Part shown: in pieces, positions 10,670 to 21,876 of the stretch
How the letters are laid out: every line of letters starts with the position of its first letter
How positions within the stretch are numbered: position 1 is the first letter of the stretch
Notes under the pieces: model-generated
Seen by the model: the letters and a program-made list of their open reading frames with translations, nothing else
What the model was told of the DNA's origin: nothing
The model's database searches: none
NCBI GenBank assembly: GCA_037178625.1
Contig: CM074134.1
Location: 1,674,001-1,738,000, forward strand
From: Skeletonema tropicum
Taxonomy: Eukaryota; Bacillariophyta; Thalassiosirophyceae; Thalassiosirales; Thalassiosiraceae
Length of the DNA: 64,000 bases
Direction: 5' to 3'
Made by a program: the position numbers and the translations under genes

Positions 10670-12016
10670 ATGAATACCTACAAATCAAAGAACGCATGGT
10701 TGTTTCATACCAGGTACGCTCGGAACGAACTCACCTCCAAAAGTGCAGCAGCGCTCAGGGAGATGCCTCGTTTCGGAAGTAAAAGGATCTATGGACTTCG
10801 CCCAGATGGAAGCAAGATTGAGGAAGACTTCATTGTGTTCAGGGATAACGCACCTAGTACGGAACTTGAACATTACTTGGGCCAAGCCGAATCCTACGTC
10901 AACATGGCGGATGAATGTCAATGGGCCCCAGCCACTCGCTTCGCCAACTACGGGAAGCTTCTCGATGGACCTGCAAAGAACACGTGGAGGAAGCTGATGG
11001 ATGAGGGACATGACTACTGGGATAACAATAATCAAGCGACCGATCAGGACGTCGTGGATGCTCTTGGTGCCTATTTCATCATGTGGACAAAACATCCTAA
11101 CCCCGGTGATGCCTTCGATCAGCACATCCTTCGCATCCAGTACAAACACCAGAAGGAATTCAACCTACCAGTCAAACCAAGCAACTTCGTGGATCGAATG
11201 TCAGAACTTTGGAGATACAGTGAGATGATGCCTCGTATAGGAGCGCAATGTTCCGATATGCAAAAGACTACTGCTCTGATGCTTGGTCTCCCCGAGGAGG
11301 CCAAAGATTTCCTCCAAGATGAGAAGGACGTTGATGTTTATGACCTCCAAGGTAATGGTAACAACGCCCTTGTATGGACCGACGTAATGGAGTATCTAGA
11401 GGCCTGGTGGTCTCGAGATTACGGCAAGGAAGTCCGAAAGAAGTATCAACAGCAAGAAGAGAAGAAGAGGAAGAGGAAGGATGACGACGATGACGATGAA
11501 GCCGATGGAGATGGAGGCCAAGATCGACGTCAACGGAAGAAGAAGAAGAATAACCGCAATAAGAGCGGTCGCAATGGCAATGGGAACAACAGTAACAACA
11601 CCAACAACGGCAAGGAGTTCCACTCCAAGCAATGTTCAATTCATCCTGATCACAACCATAAGTGGAAAGACTGTATCTATTGTTTCAACGGGTCTAATTT
11701 CAAGAAGGAGCTTGCTGAGAAGTTCTATCAAGGCAAAACCAGGACGTCTGCCCCATATTGGTGGAAGAAAGGTTATGAGCGTCGTTTCAAGAGCAACGAG
11801 CAAGAACCCCCGCAACAGCAACATGGATCTTACCTCGTAGCTCCTCAACAACCTGCTCAACTACCTCCAGCTCCAGTTCCCCAAGCACCTCCGCAACCAG
11901 CTCCAATGTTTGCTACGTCTGCAGCAACAGCTCCATCAGCACCTGTTCAACAGCAACTTTATTCCATCCAAGTTAATGCCCAAGGTCAACGAGTCTTCGT
12001 CCCTCATCAGGCCTGA
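10670..12016 (+). CDS. gag: Gag of the gypsy element
   Basis: The frame is 448 codons, starting at an ATG 51 bases after the 5' LTR. The first about 270 residues are the capsid-like region, rich in W and Y. A strongly basic and acidic stretch follows, and then a Cys/His cluster (CSIHPDHNHKWKDCIYC) in the nucleocapsid position. The C-terminus is a proline/glutamine-rich tail. It forms the particle that packages the element RNA. The frame ends at TGA (12014-12016) but stays open beyond it in the same frame to 12622, which suggests that part of the product is read through. Confidence 0.85.
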   Translation: MNTYKSKNAWLFHTRYARNELTSKSAAALREMPRFGSKRIYGLRPDGSKIEEDFIVFRDNAPSTELEHYLGQAESYVNMADECQWAPATRFANYGKLLDGPAKNTWRKLMDEGHDYWDNNNQATDQDVVDALGAYFIMWTKHPNPGDAFDQHILRIQYKHQKEFNLPVKPSNFVDRMSELWRYSEMMPRIGAQCSDMQKTTALMLGLPEEAKDFLQDEKDVDVYDLQGNGNNALVWTDVMEYLEAWWSRDYGKEVRKKYQQQEEKKRKRKDDDDDDEADGDGGQDRRQRKKKKNNRNKSGRNGNGNNSNNTNNGKEFHSKQCSIHPDHNHKWKDCIYCFNGSNFKKELAEKFYQGKTRTSAPYWWKKGYERRFKSNEQEPPQQQHGSYLVAPQQPAQLPPAPVPQAPPQPAPMFATSAATAPSAPVQQQLYSIQVNAQGQRVFVPHQA

Positions 12017-12622
12017 AACGCCGACCCTGTTGGGAATTGCACTACTTTCATCGATATCTATTCTACGAGCCTTGAAGAAGTAACAGGGTATGCTAATGCC
12101 CCAGCTGCTCTTGAGTATCATGTCAACAATGTGACCTCAGAGCCTCCGAGCGCGATTGATGTTCAACTTCCATGTTGCATCCGCGGGAACAATAATACAG
12201 TTCCTGCCGCTCTGCAAGCACAGCCCAGCTTGAATAGTGGAGTCCCGATATGTAAGGATCCAAGAGCGCAGCCAGCTTCTAGCCCTGCACCAATGCTCGA
12301 CCGCATCGCATCAGACGCTCAACTTCATGATGATGAGTTCTTGAACGAATTGTTCAATAGTCACTTTGCGGAGGATGCACTAGCTGCAACCATCAACAAC
12401 ATTCCTTTCACTAATGAAGTAGTCGCTATCGAAGCGCAGAGAGTGGATTGTCCTGAATATCACGTGCTCGATCCAATCCCAGGCCAATCTAATGCGGAAG
12501 CTTGGGATTTCAACATTTTTCCAGATACAGTCGTTGAATCTTACGGCAATGAACTAGTCGATTTGGGAGCAGCATTGCAGCTACCAAGCATTTGTGACAA
12601 ACGAGTCATTTCAGTTCAGTGA
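12017..12622 (+). CDS. in-frame extension of Gag between gag and pol
   Basis: This is about 201 codons open in the gag frame directly after the gag TGA. It ends at a TGA and overlaps the pol frame between 12558 and 12622. The pol frame is +1 (or -2) relative to it. The composition is hydrophilic and without a recognised domain. A first ATG after the stop would only appear well downstream. Either the TGA is suppressed to make Gag-linker-Pol together with a frameshift, or the region is a separate product, or the copy has decayed. The apparently identical LTRs argue against much decay. Confidence 0.5.
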   Translation, partial: NADPVGNCTTFIDIYSTSLEEVTGYANAPAALEYHVNNVTSEPPSAIDVQLPCCIRGNNNTVPAALQAQPSLNSGVPICKDPRAQPASSPAPMLDRIASDAQLHDDEFLNELFNSHFAEDALAATINNIPFTNEVVAIEAQRVDCPEYHVLDPIPGQSNAEAWDFNIFPDTVVESYGNELVDLGAALQLPSICDKRVISVQ

Positions 12623-15600
12623 CCCTCAGATCACCTTCCAAGTAGATTCAAAAGGCAGAACAGTCCCTATGGCAACTGCATACGCTATGGTCAAGTCAGT
12701 CAATGGAGTCGAATCCAATCGCTTCCTCAAGTGCCTTTTTGACACCGGTGGCAGCGTATCGATGGCTCACCGTAGTGTTTTACCACCCGGAGCAGCCCTT
12801 CTTCAACCATCAAAAACAACAATATGTAATACCATTGCAGGCAACTATGCACCAGTTGGATCCCTCCTCGGTGAAGGAATCAAGTTCCCTGAATTCGATG
12901 CCAACCTCACTGTTGACAGTCAAGAGTTCCTCGTCTTTGACGCCAAGTGTTCGTTTGATTTGATACTTGGTAATGATTTCCTGCGGAAGATAGGTCTAAT
13001 AGTTGATTACGAAAGACTCGAGCTCGGGTGGCAGGGCAAGCGCATTCCAATGAACTCCAACTTTACAAAGGAGCGACTAAGTGCAGCAATCGATGGATGC
13101 ATCATTGAAGATGAAGATGACGATCTGAACTACCTCGACTCTTTCGCTACGTCAATTGCTGATTCAACCTATGACGAGATAAATGTGGATGAGGTCATCA
13201 AAGAGAATTGTCAGCATCTGTCTCCGACTCAGCGCCAGGACCTCAGCGAGATGTTACGCAAGCATTACAAGCTCTTCGACGGCAAGCTTCATGTCTACGA
13301 AGGAGCCAAGATGGATATTGAATTACAACCAGGAGCACAACCAGTTTTTCGGCGGCCTTACCCTACTCCTCGAGTCCATATGGAAACATTCAAGAAGGAG
13401 TTGCTGCGTCTCATCGACATAGGTGTTCTTGAAAGAGTCTCTGGCCCGTCTGCATGGGGACTGCCTTCGTTTATTGTTCCCAAGAAAGATGGCAAAGTTC
13501 GTTTCATAGCAGATCTACGTGAGCTCAATAAGGTCATCAAACCCAAGGATTATACTCTCCCTATCATCCAGGACCTGATCCGAAAGCGTTCGGGATTCCA
13601 GTACATGATGAAACTTGATTTGAGCATGATGTTCTATTCGTTTGAATTGACGGACAAAGCTAAGGACCTCACCACTATATCAACACCGTTCGGTCTCTTT
13701 CGTTGGACGAGAGCTCCTATGGGTCTCCGCAACTCTCCAGCATTTGCGCAGTCAGTTATTGAGGAAGTTCTTCGAGATTTAGATGACGTTGAAGTTTACA
13801 TTGATGACATCGCCATATGGTCAGATACTTGGGAAGACCATACACGCACCCTCAACGAAGTGTTCAGGCGCCTTGAAGAGGCAGGGTTTAGTGTTAACCC
13901 TTTGAAGTGCGAATTCGGTATTGCAGAAGGGGACTTCCTTGGTCATTGGGTCTCCAAGGATGGCATTCAACCTTGGCAGAAGAAAGTTCAAGCGGTTCTT
14001 GATTTGAAACGGCCTACCAACGCTAGCGAAGTGCGAACGCTTGTGGGCCTCATCAACTGGTATCGTGACTTCTGGCCTCGACGAAGCCATCTCCTCTCTC
14101 CGTTCACTCAACTTATCCGCGGTATTCAGAAGAAGAAAGCACCGATCGTTTGGACTCCAGAATTAGAGAAAGTTTTTCAGGAAGTGAAGCAAGTTATTGC
14201 AAGTGATGCTTTGTGTGCCTACCCCAACCACAATGAGCCTTTTGAAGTCTACACGGACAGTTCTGATTATCAACTGGGAGCAGCCATACTTCAAGGCGGG
14301 CGCCCTGTTGCGTATTACTCCAAAAGACTTTCGGCGGCACAGTCTCGATACACAACGATGGAGAAGGAGCTCCTGGCAATCGTCAGCACTCTCACGGAAT
14401 ATCGTACCATGCTATTTGGAGCAAAGATCAAAATCTTCACTGACCATCGCAACCTTACATTCTCTAACTTGAACAGTCAGAGAGTCCTTCGTTGGAGATG
14501 TTTCCTCGAATCTTTTCATGCCGAATGGTTCTATCATCCAGGCAAGCTTAATGTGCTAGCGGACGCGTACAGTCGACTCCCCAAGTTTGATTTCTCAGGA
14601 GCCGAGAAGAGGCAGGATGAACTATCCCCTACTCCAGTTCAATTCAATCCAGTTCCCCAAGATGTCAATCAAGATGAAGAACCCAGCATCTTTGAAGAAC
14701 AACTAGCAGAGTTGGCCAGTGATGACGAGTTCCCGCTACATCAATTGCAACAGTTCATGAATCTTCCTTCTACCGTCCAGAACCCTTTGCGCTATCAATG
14801 GCTTGCAGAAGAGCAGAGCCGCTGTCCTACCCTTCAGCAGAAGCTCACTACTTCCCCAACGTTCTACCATCGTCGAACGTTTGGTCGCCATGATACGTCG
14901 CTGATTTGCTATAGCCCTACTCCTCAAGATGAATCGACCTTGAAGATAGTCCTCACAGACAATGCCGTGGATGCCGCGATTGAATACTTCCACCTCCTGT
15001 TGAATCATCCAGGAGCAAAGGCAGTTACTTATGCACTTTCCAAGTTCTATCATCCCCAATTAGCAGCCCGAATAGCAGCCTTTTCGTGCGATGTTTGTCA
15101 GCGCACAAAGATTGGCCAACGCGGCTATGGCCATTTCCCTCCACGTCAAGTACAAGATCTCAATCCATGGAAGCAATGTGACGTAGACCTTGTGGGCCCG
15201 TGGTATGTCAAAACATCAGGACGACACGGTAAAGCCTATGAGTTCTATGCCCTGACGGCAATCGATCGTGCCACTGGTTACCCAGATGCCATCATCATCA
15301 AGCGCAAGACTAGCGAAAACGTAGCTCGCAAGTTCAATGAATTATGGCTCTCAAGATATCCAAGACCCGAAGTTTGCGCTCATGATCAAGGTGGTGAATT
15401 TATTGGACCTCAGTTCCAGCGGTTGTTGCACGATGCTGGTATTGCATCAGCCCCATCGACAGCTCGTAACCCCCAAAGCAATGCGATCATCGAACGCCTG
15501 CATCTTACTATGGGAAACTCCATTCGAGCTCAACTTTCCAATCACAACCCTCGCACCTTGACTGAAGCCGAAGACTTGATGGGAACAATCTTATCTGATA

Positions 15601-15871
15601 CTCTCAGTTCTATCCGTGCAACCCCGTCGCAATCTACTGGGTATGCCCCAGCAGCACTGGCCTTTGGACGCGATATGATCTTCAACCTTCCAGTTCAATA
15701 TGATATGAACGAGATCAACCTTCGCCGCCAACGCTGTGTCGACAAGGATGCCAAACGACTCAACGCCAAGCGGTACAGCTACGATTATCGCGTTGGAGAA
15801 CAAGTCATGAAGAAGATCTTCGATCCTGCCAAACTCGATGATCGTTGGAAGGGCCCCTTCACTATAAACAG
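12594..15871 (+). CDS. pol: Pol of the gypsy element (protease, RT, RNase H, integrase), 3' end displaced by insertion
   Basis: Domains in order are the aspartic protease (LFDTGGSVSMA, near 12745), then reverse transcriptase with KKDGKVRFIADLRELNK and the YIDD box (about 13798-13809). RNase H follows, with EVYTDSSDYQLGAAI and IFTDHRNL. Integrase has the CDVCQRTK zinc half and the DDE residues in VDLVGPW, AHDQGGEF and SNAIIERLH. The frame is open from 12558; no ATG starts it, which fits translation as a fusion with Gag. At 15871, just after RWKGPFTINR, the frame runs into foreign sequence and would end at 15959. The true C-terminus, with HVNGNITIQLT and NIQRVKPYR, resumes at about 18525-18656. 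This copy therefore makes an altered integrase tail. Confidence 0.92.
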
Positions 15872-16705
15872 GGGCGCGCAGAATGTGGCGAGCGTGGTGG
15901 TGCCTGTGGCGGGATCAGCGCGGGCCCTCGGGGCCTGTCCAGTTTTGTGTCATTTGTAGTAGGTCATTGCACTTTGGTTTTACATTTACATATAGTCTTT
16001 TTACAATGGAATCCGGCTATAAAGTTGCTCTGCAATGACGTAGACATAGTCTTAGTGTATTTGGTGCATGGTGATGTTCTGTTTTGTTGTTATGGTATGT
16101 AGGATAAATTAGTAGAATTGTATTGTGCACAATTTTACCAATTCAAAGTGTCTTTCTCGTGCTTGACAGTTTCTCTGGATTCTTCGCGGACGTGACAAAA
16201 CTGACATACTCAGCCTCCGCCCGGCGCTTCTTTTCGTTTTTTTGGATTTTGCCACGTGTCGCTTCAACTTCATCAACACGTCATTATGTACAGCTGAGGT
16301 GTTGGTTCTCATTTGTCCGGTGACGCATGCATTTACATTCATCGATATTGTGTCCCATTTGTGACAAATTCAATTGACAAAAATTAGTCCGAATCGGTAT
16401 ACTTAATTATTTCTTCATCTATCCGTGTCTGGATTCTTTCTCTGTCTGACAGCGTGTTCCTCCTGCTTCGTTGACAGCAAATCGCTTCCGTCCACATCTC
16501 GCGGTCGATCTATTATTTTTTCATTGCAATCATAAAGTATTGTGTAAACCTTTCTACTTCTTATCAATCTAAGTACACAATCATGATAATTGGCAATACC
16601 GATGCGCTGCTGCCGCGACGTCAGCTGTTGGATCTAACACTAATGGCAAGGGTTCTCGTCATTTGATGAGTAAACCTAGCGGCCGTAAGTGGCAGGCAAG
16701 CGCAA

Positions 16706-17173
16706 GTGCATCAAAGTCGGGCATCATCGACTGTGGCGGAGCTGTCTCATGTTGGACAAGAGCAGGAGACTAATGCCGATGGCGCGACTTCAAATGTTGG
16801 ATGTAATGGCAATGGGTTTCGTCGTTTGATGAGTCAACCTTGCGGCCTTGAGCGTGTCGCATGTTCTTCGAAGTCGGCCGATGCTTCGACCTCATCTACT
16901 TTGACGGAGTTGTCTCACACTCACAGCGGACTGAAACGGGGGCATGTTTCGAAGGAGGCTTCAACTTCTAACTGGAAATGGTATGAATATCCTTGGGCTA
17001 CCATCCGCACAAACGATCCTATCTTCCGATCCATGGCAACATTTGTTGTTGACGAGAGTGAGAGAAAAAAGCTTGATAGCCTTCCTTTCAAAAACTATAC
17101 ATGCAGTCGTCACGCCGCCAAAGCAAAGCAACGAAGCTGGGTCCAAGGCCAAGTTCAAGTACCAATCCAGTGA
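16706..17173 (+). CDS. unknown protein fragment inside the nested insertion
   Basis: This is a 155-codon frame without an ATG start. It is serine-rich with a repeated ELSH motif (two copies). The DNA around its start repeats upstream: a GTTCTCGTCATTTGATGAGT-like block at about 16653 and again at about 16817. The second half contains a WKWYEYPWATIRTNDPIFRS segment. No family is recognised. It is probably part of a broken element protein or a captured exon. Confidence 0.3.
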   Translation: MHQSRASSTVAELSHVGQEQETNADGATSNVGCNGNGFRRLMSQPCGLERVACSSKSADASTSSTLTELSHTHSGLKRGHVSKEASTSNWKWYEYPWATIRTNDPIFRSMATFVVDESERKKLDSLPFKNYTCSRHAAKAKQRSWVQGQVQVPIQ

Positions 17174-17400
17174 GTTTTGTTCCGCGGAAAGTTGTTCTTG
17201 TGTTGTGTCTCTAAATACTTTCACAGACTAACACTAACACAACCACAACACAATACATAAAATCGTTCACTGCACAATTTTACCAATTCACCAGCTTGTC
17301 ATGTACATGTATCATTGTGCTGCAAAAACACTACTAACTCGTTTTATTTGCATACCGATGCAAATGCATCCTTCCAATTCCAACGTAATGCGCACAGCAC

Positions 17401-18009
17401 GTGCCCATCCCTCCCTACGAGCAGATTTGCAACAAGGGATGCTGCACCGCATTATTCATGCCATTGCAAATCGCTTACGCCATCACCATTCACCGCTGTC
17501 AAGGACTTGAAGCTGGATTCGACGAAGGAGACCGCTGGAACCGAATGATATTAGATCCGTCAGATGAGTTGTGGGAGATTAGCAAGAACCTTGGGACATT
17601 GTACGTGGCAACTAGCAGAGGCAAAACACTTGGTTCCAAAGATCAAGCATACCCAACGGACAGTGCCATATACTGGACGGGAAACAGCGTTTCAACGAAC
17701 CGAATTAAAAATTGCAAGAGAAAGCAAAATGGGCAGCTCTGCGAATCATACAAGAAGCGAGCTAAGTGGGTAGAATACTTGGAGGGAAAGGCAGAAGAGA
17801 CGAAGACGAGGTATAGCAAGAGAAAGTTGGAAGAAATCACAAAAACAACGTACGCAGCAGCAATGAAGGGCGATTTCATCAAAGACAGGACAGACCTGAC
17901 GGCCAGGATTACCGACATCATCACCAATCCAAACAAGAAGTGGAAAGAAGCGAAGAGGGATCACGAGATCCCAAGTGATTACTTCGCAGCGTCTGCATCT
18001 GGTGATTAG
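17401..18009 (+). pseudogene. PIF1-like helicase C-terminal fragment
   Basis: The 202-codon frame (no ATG start) contains PLQIAYAITIHRCQGLEAG, the late helicase motif of the PIF1/RecD superfamily, followed by LGTLYVATSRGKTLG, the final motif with the arginine finger region. The Walker A and B motifs that should lie several hundred residues upstream are absent, and the preceding DNA is in another frame. It is therefore a remnant, not a working enzyme. The remaining C-terminal 120 residues are lysine-rich and unassigned. PIF1-like helicases are carried by Helitrons and also occur as host genes. Confidence 0.65.
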
Positions 18010-18524
18010 TAAAATGGATCGCTGCACGATTCTACAAAAAAAAGAAAATTTCTCACGACGATGAATACATCGACTAAATCCAGAGTCCGTCTGCATCAGG
18101 TCATTACATTAGTAAAATTGATCACTGCACAATTCTGCAAAAAAGACCATTTCTTACGTTGAAGAAATACAACAACTAAATCGACTAAAACCTGTGCAAA
18201 ACCTGTATTTCTTTCTCGTAAAGACGGATTTAGACGCCAAAAAAGCGCATTTAGTACATTGAATTTCTCGCTTTCAACAGGTACTTCTCGCTTTCTACGT
18301 AGGAAACCATTCAGATCCTACGCTGGTAGGCTCTACTGAGGACTCTACGTGTCCCAACAGTAAACCTTCTCACTAAAATGCACATATGCTGATTCCTAGC
18401 TAGAACTCTGTAGAATAATTTGGCTGAAAAAATCTGAATTTCCCACCTGTAATAGAAGGGCACCTGCGGCCCCCTATTACGCTGCTCTGCACTCCATGAA
18501 CGGGGGCCCCGAGGGCCGATCACA

Positions 18525-18656
18525 AGAATCCATGTCAATGGTAACATCACTATTCAACTCACCCAACATCTACAAGAGCGTCTCAACATCCAACGCGTCA
18601 AGCCCTACAGGCAACCTACACCTCAAGTCTTACAACAAATCGTTGCGCCCTCTTAG
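18525..18656 (+). CDS. displaced C-terminal end of gypsy integrase/Pol
   Basis: Read in the frame ATC-CAT-GTC, this short stretch encodes the end of a Ty3-type Pol (HVNGNITIQLT, then an NIQRVKPYR motif) and stops at TAG 18654-18656, immediately before the purine-rich tract and the 3' LTR. It belongs to the pol gene that is interrupted at 15871. Confidence 0.8.
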   Translation, partial: RIHVNGNITIQLTQHLQERLNIQRVKPYRQPTPQVLQQIVAPS

Positions 18657-18667
18657 GAGGGGTAGAA

Positions 18668-18899
18668 TGTCACATCCACGTCAGTAGACTGGACATACAA
18701 TCTGTTCATATGTGTTTCTCGTTTCTTTGTTTGGTACGATCGGAACATTTGATACGATCGAAACAGAGCAGCCCCTCTCAATCCATGTCCATTCACGAGA
18801 GATGCTGCTTTATTCTTCAGTGTAAAGTAATCCTCATAATAATTCTATTCGTTACATCTATTGATCAATAATAAGCTCAATTGTTAGCTAGATTGGACA
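18668..18899 (+). repeat. 3' LTR of the gypsy element
   Basis: 232 bp, same as 10387-10618, followed by the target duplication GTTCC (18900-18904). Confidence 0.95.
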
Positions 18900-18917
18900 G
18901 TTCCAGGTGATTTTGAA

Positions 18918-20625
18918 TTATAGGGAGTGGATGGTGCCGTGACACAGGCTAATAGCGTCATCGGCTGCTGAATTTGCAAACACATGTGACATGCAATCCT
19001 TTGGCTCTATCACATCTTCTCTATCCAGAACACACTCATCATCGTTTTGATAATGAGAGAAGAGAGAGACCAGCTTATTCCACTTGCGGTGAGAATATTC
19101 AGACCTGAAGTTCCCTTTGCTGTCGAGTTCGTCTTCTGGATGAGGGTTGATTTTTGGGCAATAATCTAATCGACTAATGGCATCAGCAACGGTATTATCA
19201 ACACCCTTGATGTACCTAATGTCGGCTCCATACTCATTGAGGAGTAGATTCCATCTCTGCACTCTGTCAGAGGTGCTGCCTAAGCTATCTCGAACGAGAT
19301 TCTGATGATCTGTATAAATCACCAGCTTCTGTCCAAGCAGCATACCTTTGAATTCTTTCAAGAGTTCGACGATAGAAAGCAATTCAAGTTCCGTCACAGT
19401 GTACTTCATTTGCGCGGCAGTTAACTTCCGGCTGAAAAAGGCAATGGGACGGTTATTTTGCGTAATCACTCCCCCAAGCTGGCGAGTTGAAGCATCAGTA
19501 AAGATAGTGAACTCTTCACCGAAGTTCGGGTAGGCCAGGATAACATCTCGGGCGATTACCTTCTTGATCTCATCAAAAGCATCCTAATGAACCTGCTCCC
19601 ACCGCCACGGCGGTTTCTTTTTGGTAGAGCGTTTAGTGGTTCCACATTCTCCAACTAGATCAGTGAGTGGAGCGAGGAGCTGTGTTCTTGACACCCACAG
19701 GTCACGGTAATACTGAATAATACCGAGGCAACGTCGAAGATCTTTCACGTTACGAGGTGGTTTGAGAGCAAGGATAGCGGCGACTTTGGAATGTTGTGGT
19801 GCAATTCCTTGTTTGGTGAGATGATACCCAAGGTAATCAATCTCTACGGCTGCGAATTTACTTTTGGCTGCGTTGACTTGCAGACCAGCGTCGCTTAATT
19901 TTTGTAATACCACGTCGAGTTTCTCCAGGTGGTCTTCAAAGGTTCCTTTGGATAGGCAGAGCAAATCATCAATGTAAACCTGCACGTAGTCCAACTCAGC
20001 AAAGAGTGAACTCATTTTACTTTGGAAGATGTCCGGGCTACAAGCAACTCCCATTGGAAGTCTTTTGTACCTGTAAATTCCCCAAGGAAATACAATGGCG
20101 CAAATCTTCATCGTCTCGAGATCAAGCTTCAAATGGTAATATCCCATATTGAGGTCAATCGCTGAGGCAAAAGTAAAGCCTTCCATCTGTTGCAACATAC
20201 CCGATACCTTAGGAAGCGGGAAGGGGCGTCGCACTAGCGCTTTGTTAAGCTGGCGGAAGTCGGAGAGGAAGCGGACTGTGCCGTCTGACTTAGGAATAAT
20301 AAAAGATGGACTGAGCCAGTCTGCTTGTTGTACCTGCTCCAGAACTCCTATATCAATTAAGCGTTGAAGTTCTTTCATAATTGTTGCTTTGTGTATCTGT
20401 GGGACATCAAACGGTCTACCACGGAACGGTTTCACATCTGGCTTAAGCTCAAAATGGACTTCCTCACCTTTCCATTCACCGAGAGATCCGCTAAACATCT
20501 TCTCATGTTTCTTGAGTAAGTTGAGTAGTTGAAGTCTCTGCATTCTGGAGAGATGAGAGCAATTTTCATCGACGATCTTTTCTAGATCGGCGGCTTCATA
20601 CTTGGCATCCAAAATCTTGACGGAC
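18918..20625 (-). pseudogene. pol: gypsy reverse transcriptase and RNase H, second tandem copy
   Basis: One frame runs from about 20612 to 18918 with a single TAG at 19584-19586. The reverse transcriptase part has KSDGTVRFLSDFRQLNK, the YIDD box (VYIDDLLCLS) and the thumb region. After the stop the same frame goes on into RNase H (TIFTDASTRQLGGVI, then YTDHQNLVRD and VDNTVADAISRLD). The RNase H tail ends near 18956 at the 16-bp repeat and the last nine codons come from the flank. There is no integrase. The stop is a CAG-to-TAG type change, so the copy is dead. Confidence 0.85.
18940..18955. repeat. 16-bp direct repeat, left flank of the LTR-less gypsy fragment
   Basis: TGACACAGGCTAATAG here is repeated exactly at 28242-28257. 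The two copies bracket the whole minus-strand gypsy fragment and behave like a target-site duplication. Confidence 0.7.
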
Positions 20626-21270
20626 GAGGTGGTTTGAGAGCAAGGATAGCGGCGACTTTGGAATGTTGTGGTGCAATTCCTTGTTTGGTGAGATGATACC
20701 CAAGGTAATCAATCTCTACGGCTGCGAATTTACTTTTGGCTGCGTTGACTTGCAGACCAGCGTCGCTTAATTTTTGTAATACCACGTCGAGTTTCTCCAG
20801 GTGGTCTTCAAAGGTTCCTTTGGATAGGCAGAGCAAATCATCAATGTAAGCCTGCACGTAGTCCAACTCAGCAAAGAGTGAACTCATTTTACTTTGGAAG
20901 ATGTCCGGGCTACAAGCAACTCCCATTGGAAGTCTTTTGTACCTGTAAATTCCCCAAGGAAATACAATGGCGCAAATCTTCATCGTCTCGAGATCAAGCT
21001 TCAAATGGTAATATCCCATATTGAGATCAATCGCTGAGGCAAAAGTAAAGCCTTCCATCAGTTGCAACATACCCGATACCTTAGGAAGCGGGAAGGGGCG
21101 TCGCACTAGTGCTTTGTTAAGCTGGCGGAAGTCGGAGAGGAAGCGGACTGTGCCGTCTGACTTAGGAATAATAAAAGATGGACTGAGCCAGTCTGCTTGT
21201 TGTACCTGCTCCAGAACTCCTATATCAATTAAGCGTTGAAGTTCTTTCATAATTGTTGCTTTGTGTATCT
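20625..21270 (-). pseudogene. pol: gypsy reverse transcriptase, first tandem copy (downstream part)
   Basis: This repeats the reverse transcriptase of the neighbouring copy almost base for base (YIDD box present, VYIDD changed to AYIDD, and MLQQ changed to MLQL). It ends after ALKPPR, where it fuses out of frame to the start of the second copy. Its upstream part lies beyond the DNA transposon, at 25542-25765. Confidence 0.85.
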
Positions 21271-21876
21271 CCTCTGAAGTGGGATAATGCCTTTATGGGT
21301 TTTTGTATCTTGCTCATCAGAATTCTTGTCAACTTCAAATTCTGATATTATTCCGATGTCAAAGAATAAGAAAATCCAGTATCGAAATCTGAACTTTCGC
21401 GCATCAGAATTCGGACTGTCACACATCAGAATTTTTTTTTTGATCATCAGAATTAAATTCTGGTTTTATTACATTGCATTGTATGACACATATGATTAAT
21501 TACATGACACATAATTAAATTGCATTCGAATCATCGCAAAGAAGACACAAAAAGTAACAAAGCTTTATTACTACTTACTACCTACTTAAGACGCACATAC
21601 AAATACACCAAAACAAGTATGCACCCCAAATGACAACTCACGGGATAACTGTGATGTCATCTCCAAGAGAATCTATTACATGAAAACTTCATACTCTTAC
21701 CTTACAATTCCAATGACAAGCTGAAATAATTTCAGTTGTATATTCTACAGCAGCAGCAAAGAAGTTTAGCCAACAATTATGTGAAAAAGCCTAGTACTGC
21801 TGCGTCATACACTCACCTCTTTATTCCCAGGACCAACCAAAGCCAACCATGCAATTATTATTACCCCTTCTTCAGG

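Larger units (their letters stand above)
15872..18524 (+). mobile_element. 2.65-kb insertion inside the gypsy pol gene, carrying helicase-tail sequence
   Basis: The boundaries are inferred from loss and recovery of the pol frame: integrase coding stops after ACTATAAACAG (15871) and resumes with AGAATCCATGTC (18525). At most a 2-bp AG duplication is apparent. A GGCCCTCGGGGCC block lies about 50-60 bases inside the left edge and is found inverted near the right edge. Inside are a 155-codon frame of unknown function, a PIF1-like helicase tail and repeats of about 100 bp (18007-18085 versus 18105-18183). The helicase suggests a Helitron-like element, but I could not find the standard TC and CTRR termini, so the class is open. 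Confidence 0.75.
10387..18899 (+). mobile_element. complete Ty3/gypsy LTR retrotransposon, recently inserted
   Basis: Two 232-bp LTRs (10387-10618 and 18668-18899) start TGTCAC and end TTGGACA. I see no difference between them. The 5-bp target duplication GTTCC flanks both sides. The order is gag, protease, reverse transcriptase, RNase H, integrase, which defines Ty3/gypsy. A purine-rich tract (about 18655-18667) precedes the 3' LTR. I could not recognise a tRNA-complementary primer site after the 5' LTR. The element is interrupted near its 3' end by a 2.65-kb insertion (15872-18524). Identical LTRs imply a young insertion, and the nested insertion must be younger still. Confidence 0.95.

Noticed and set aside
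12014..12016. Selenocysteine at the gag TGA
   Set aside because: A Gag protein is not a known selenoprotein and no SECIS-like hairpin was identified; stop readthrough is simpler.
15872..18524. Naming the insertion a Helitron
   Set aside because: Only a PIF1-like tail is present and the standard termini were not found, so it is described as helicase-carrying instead.
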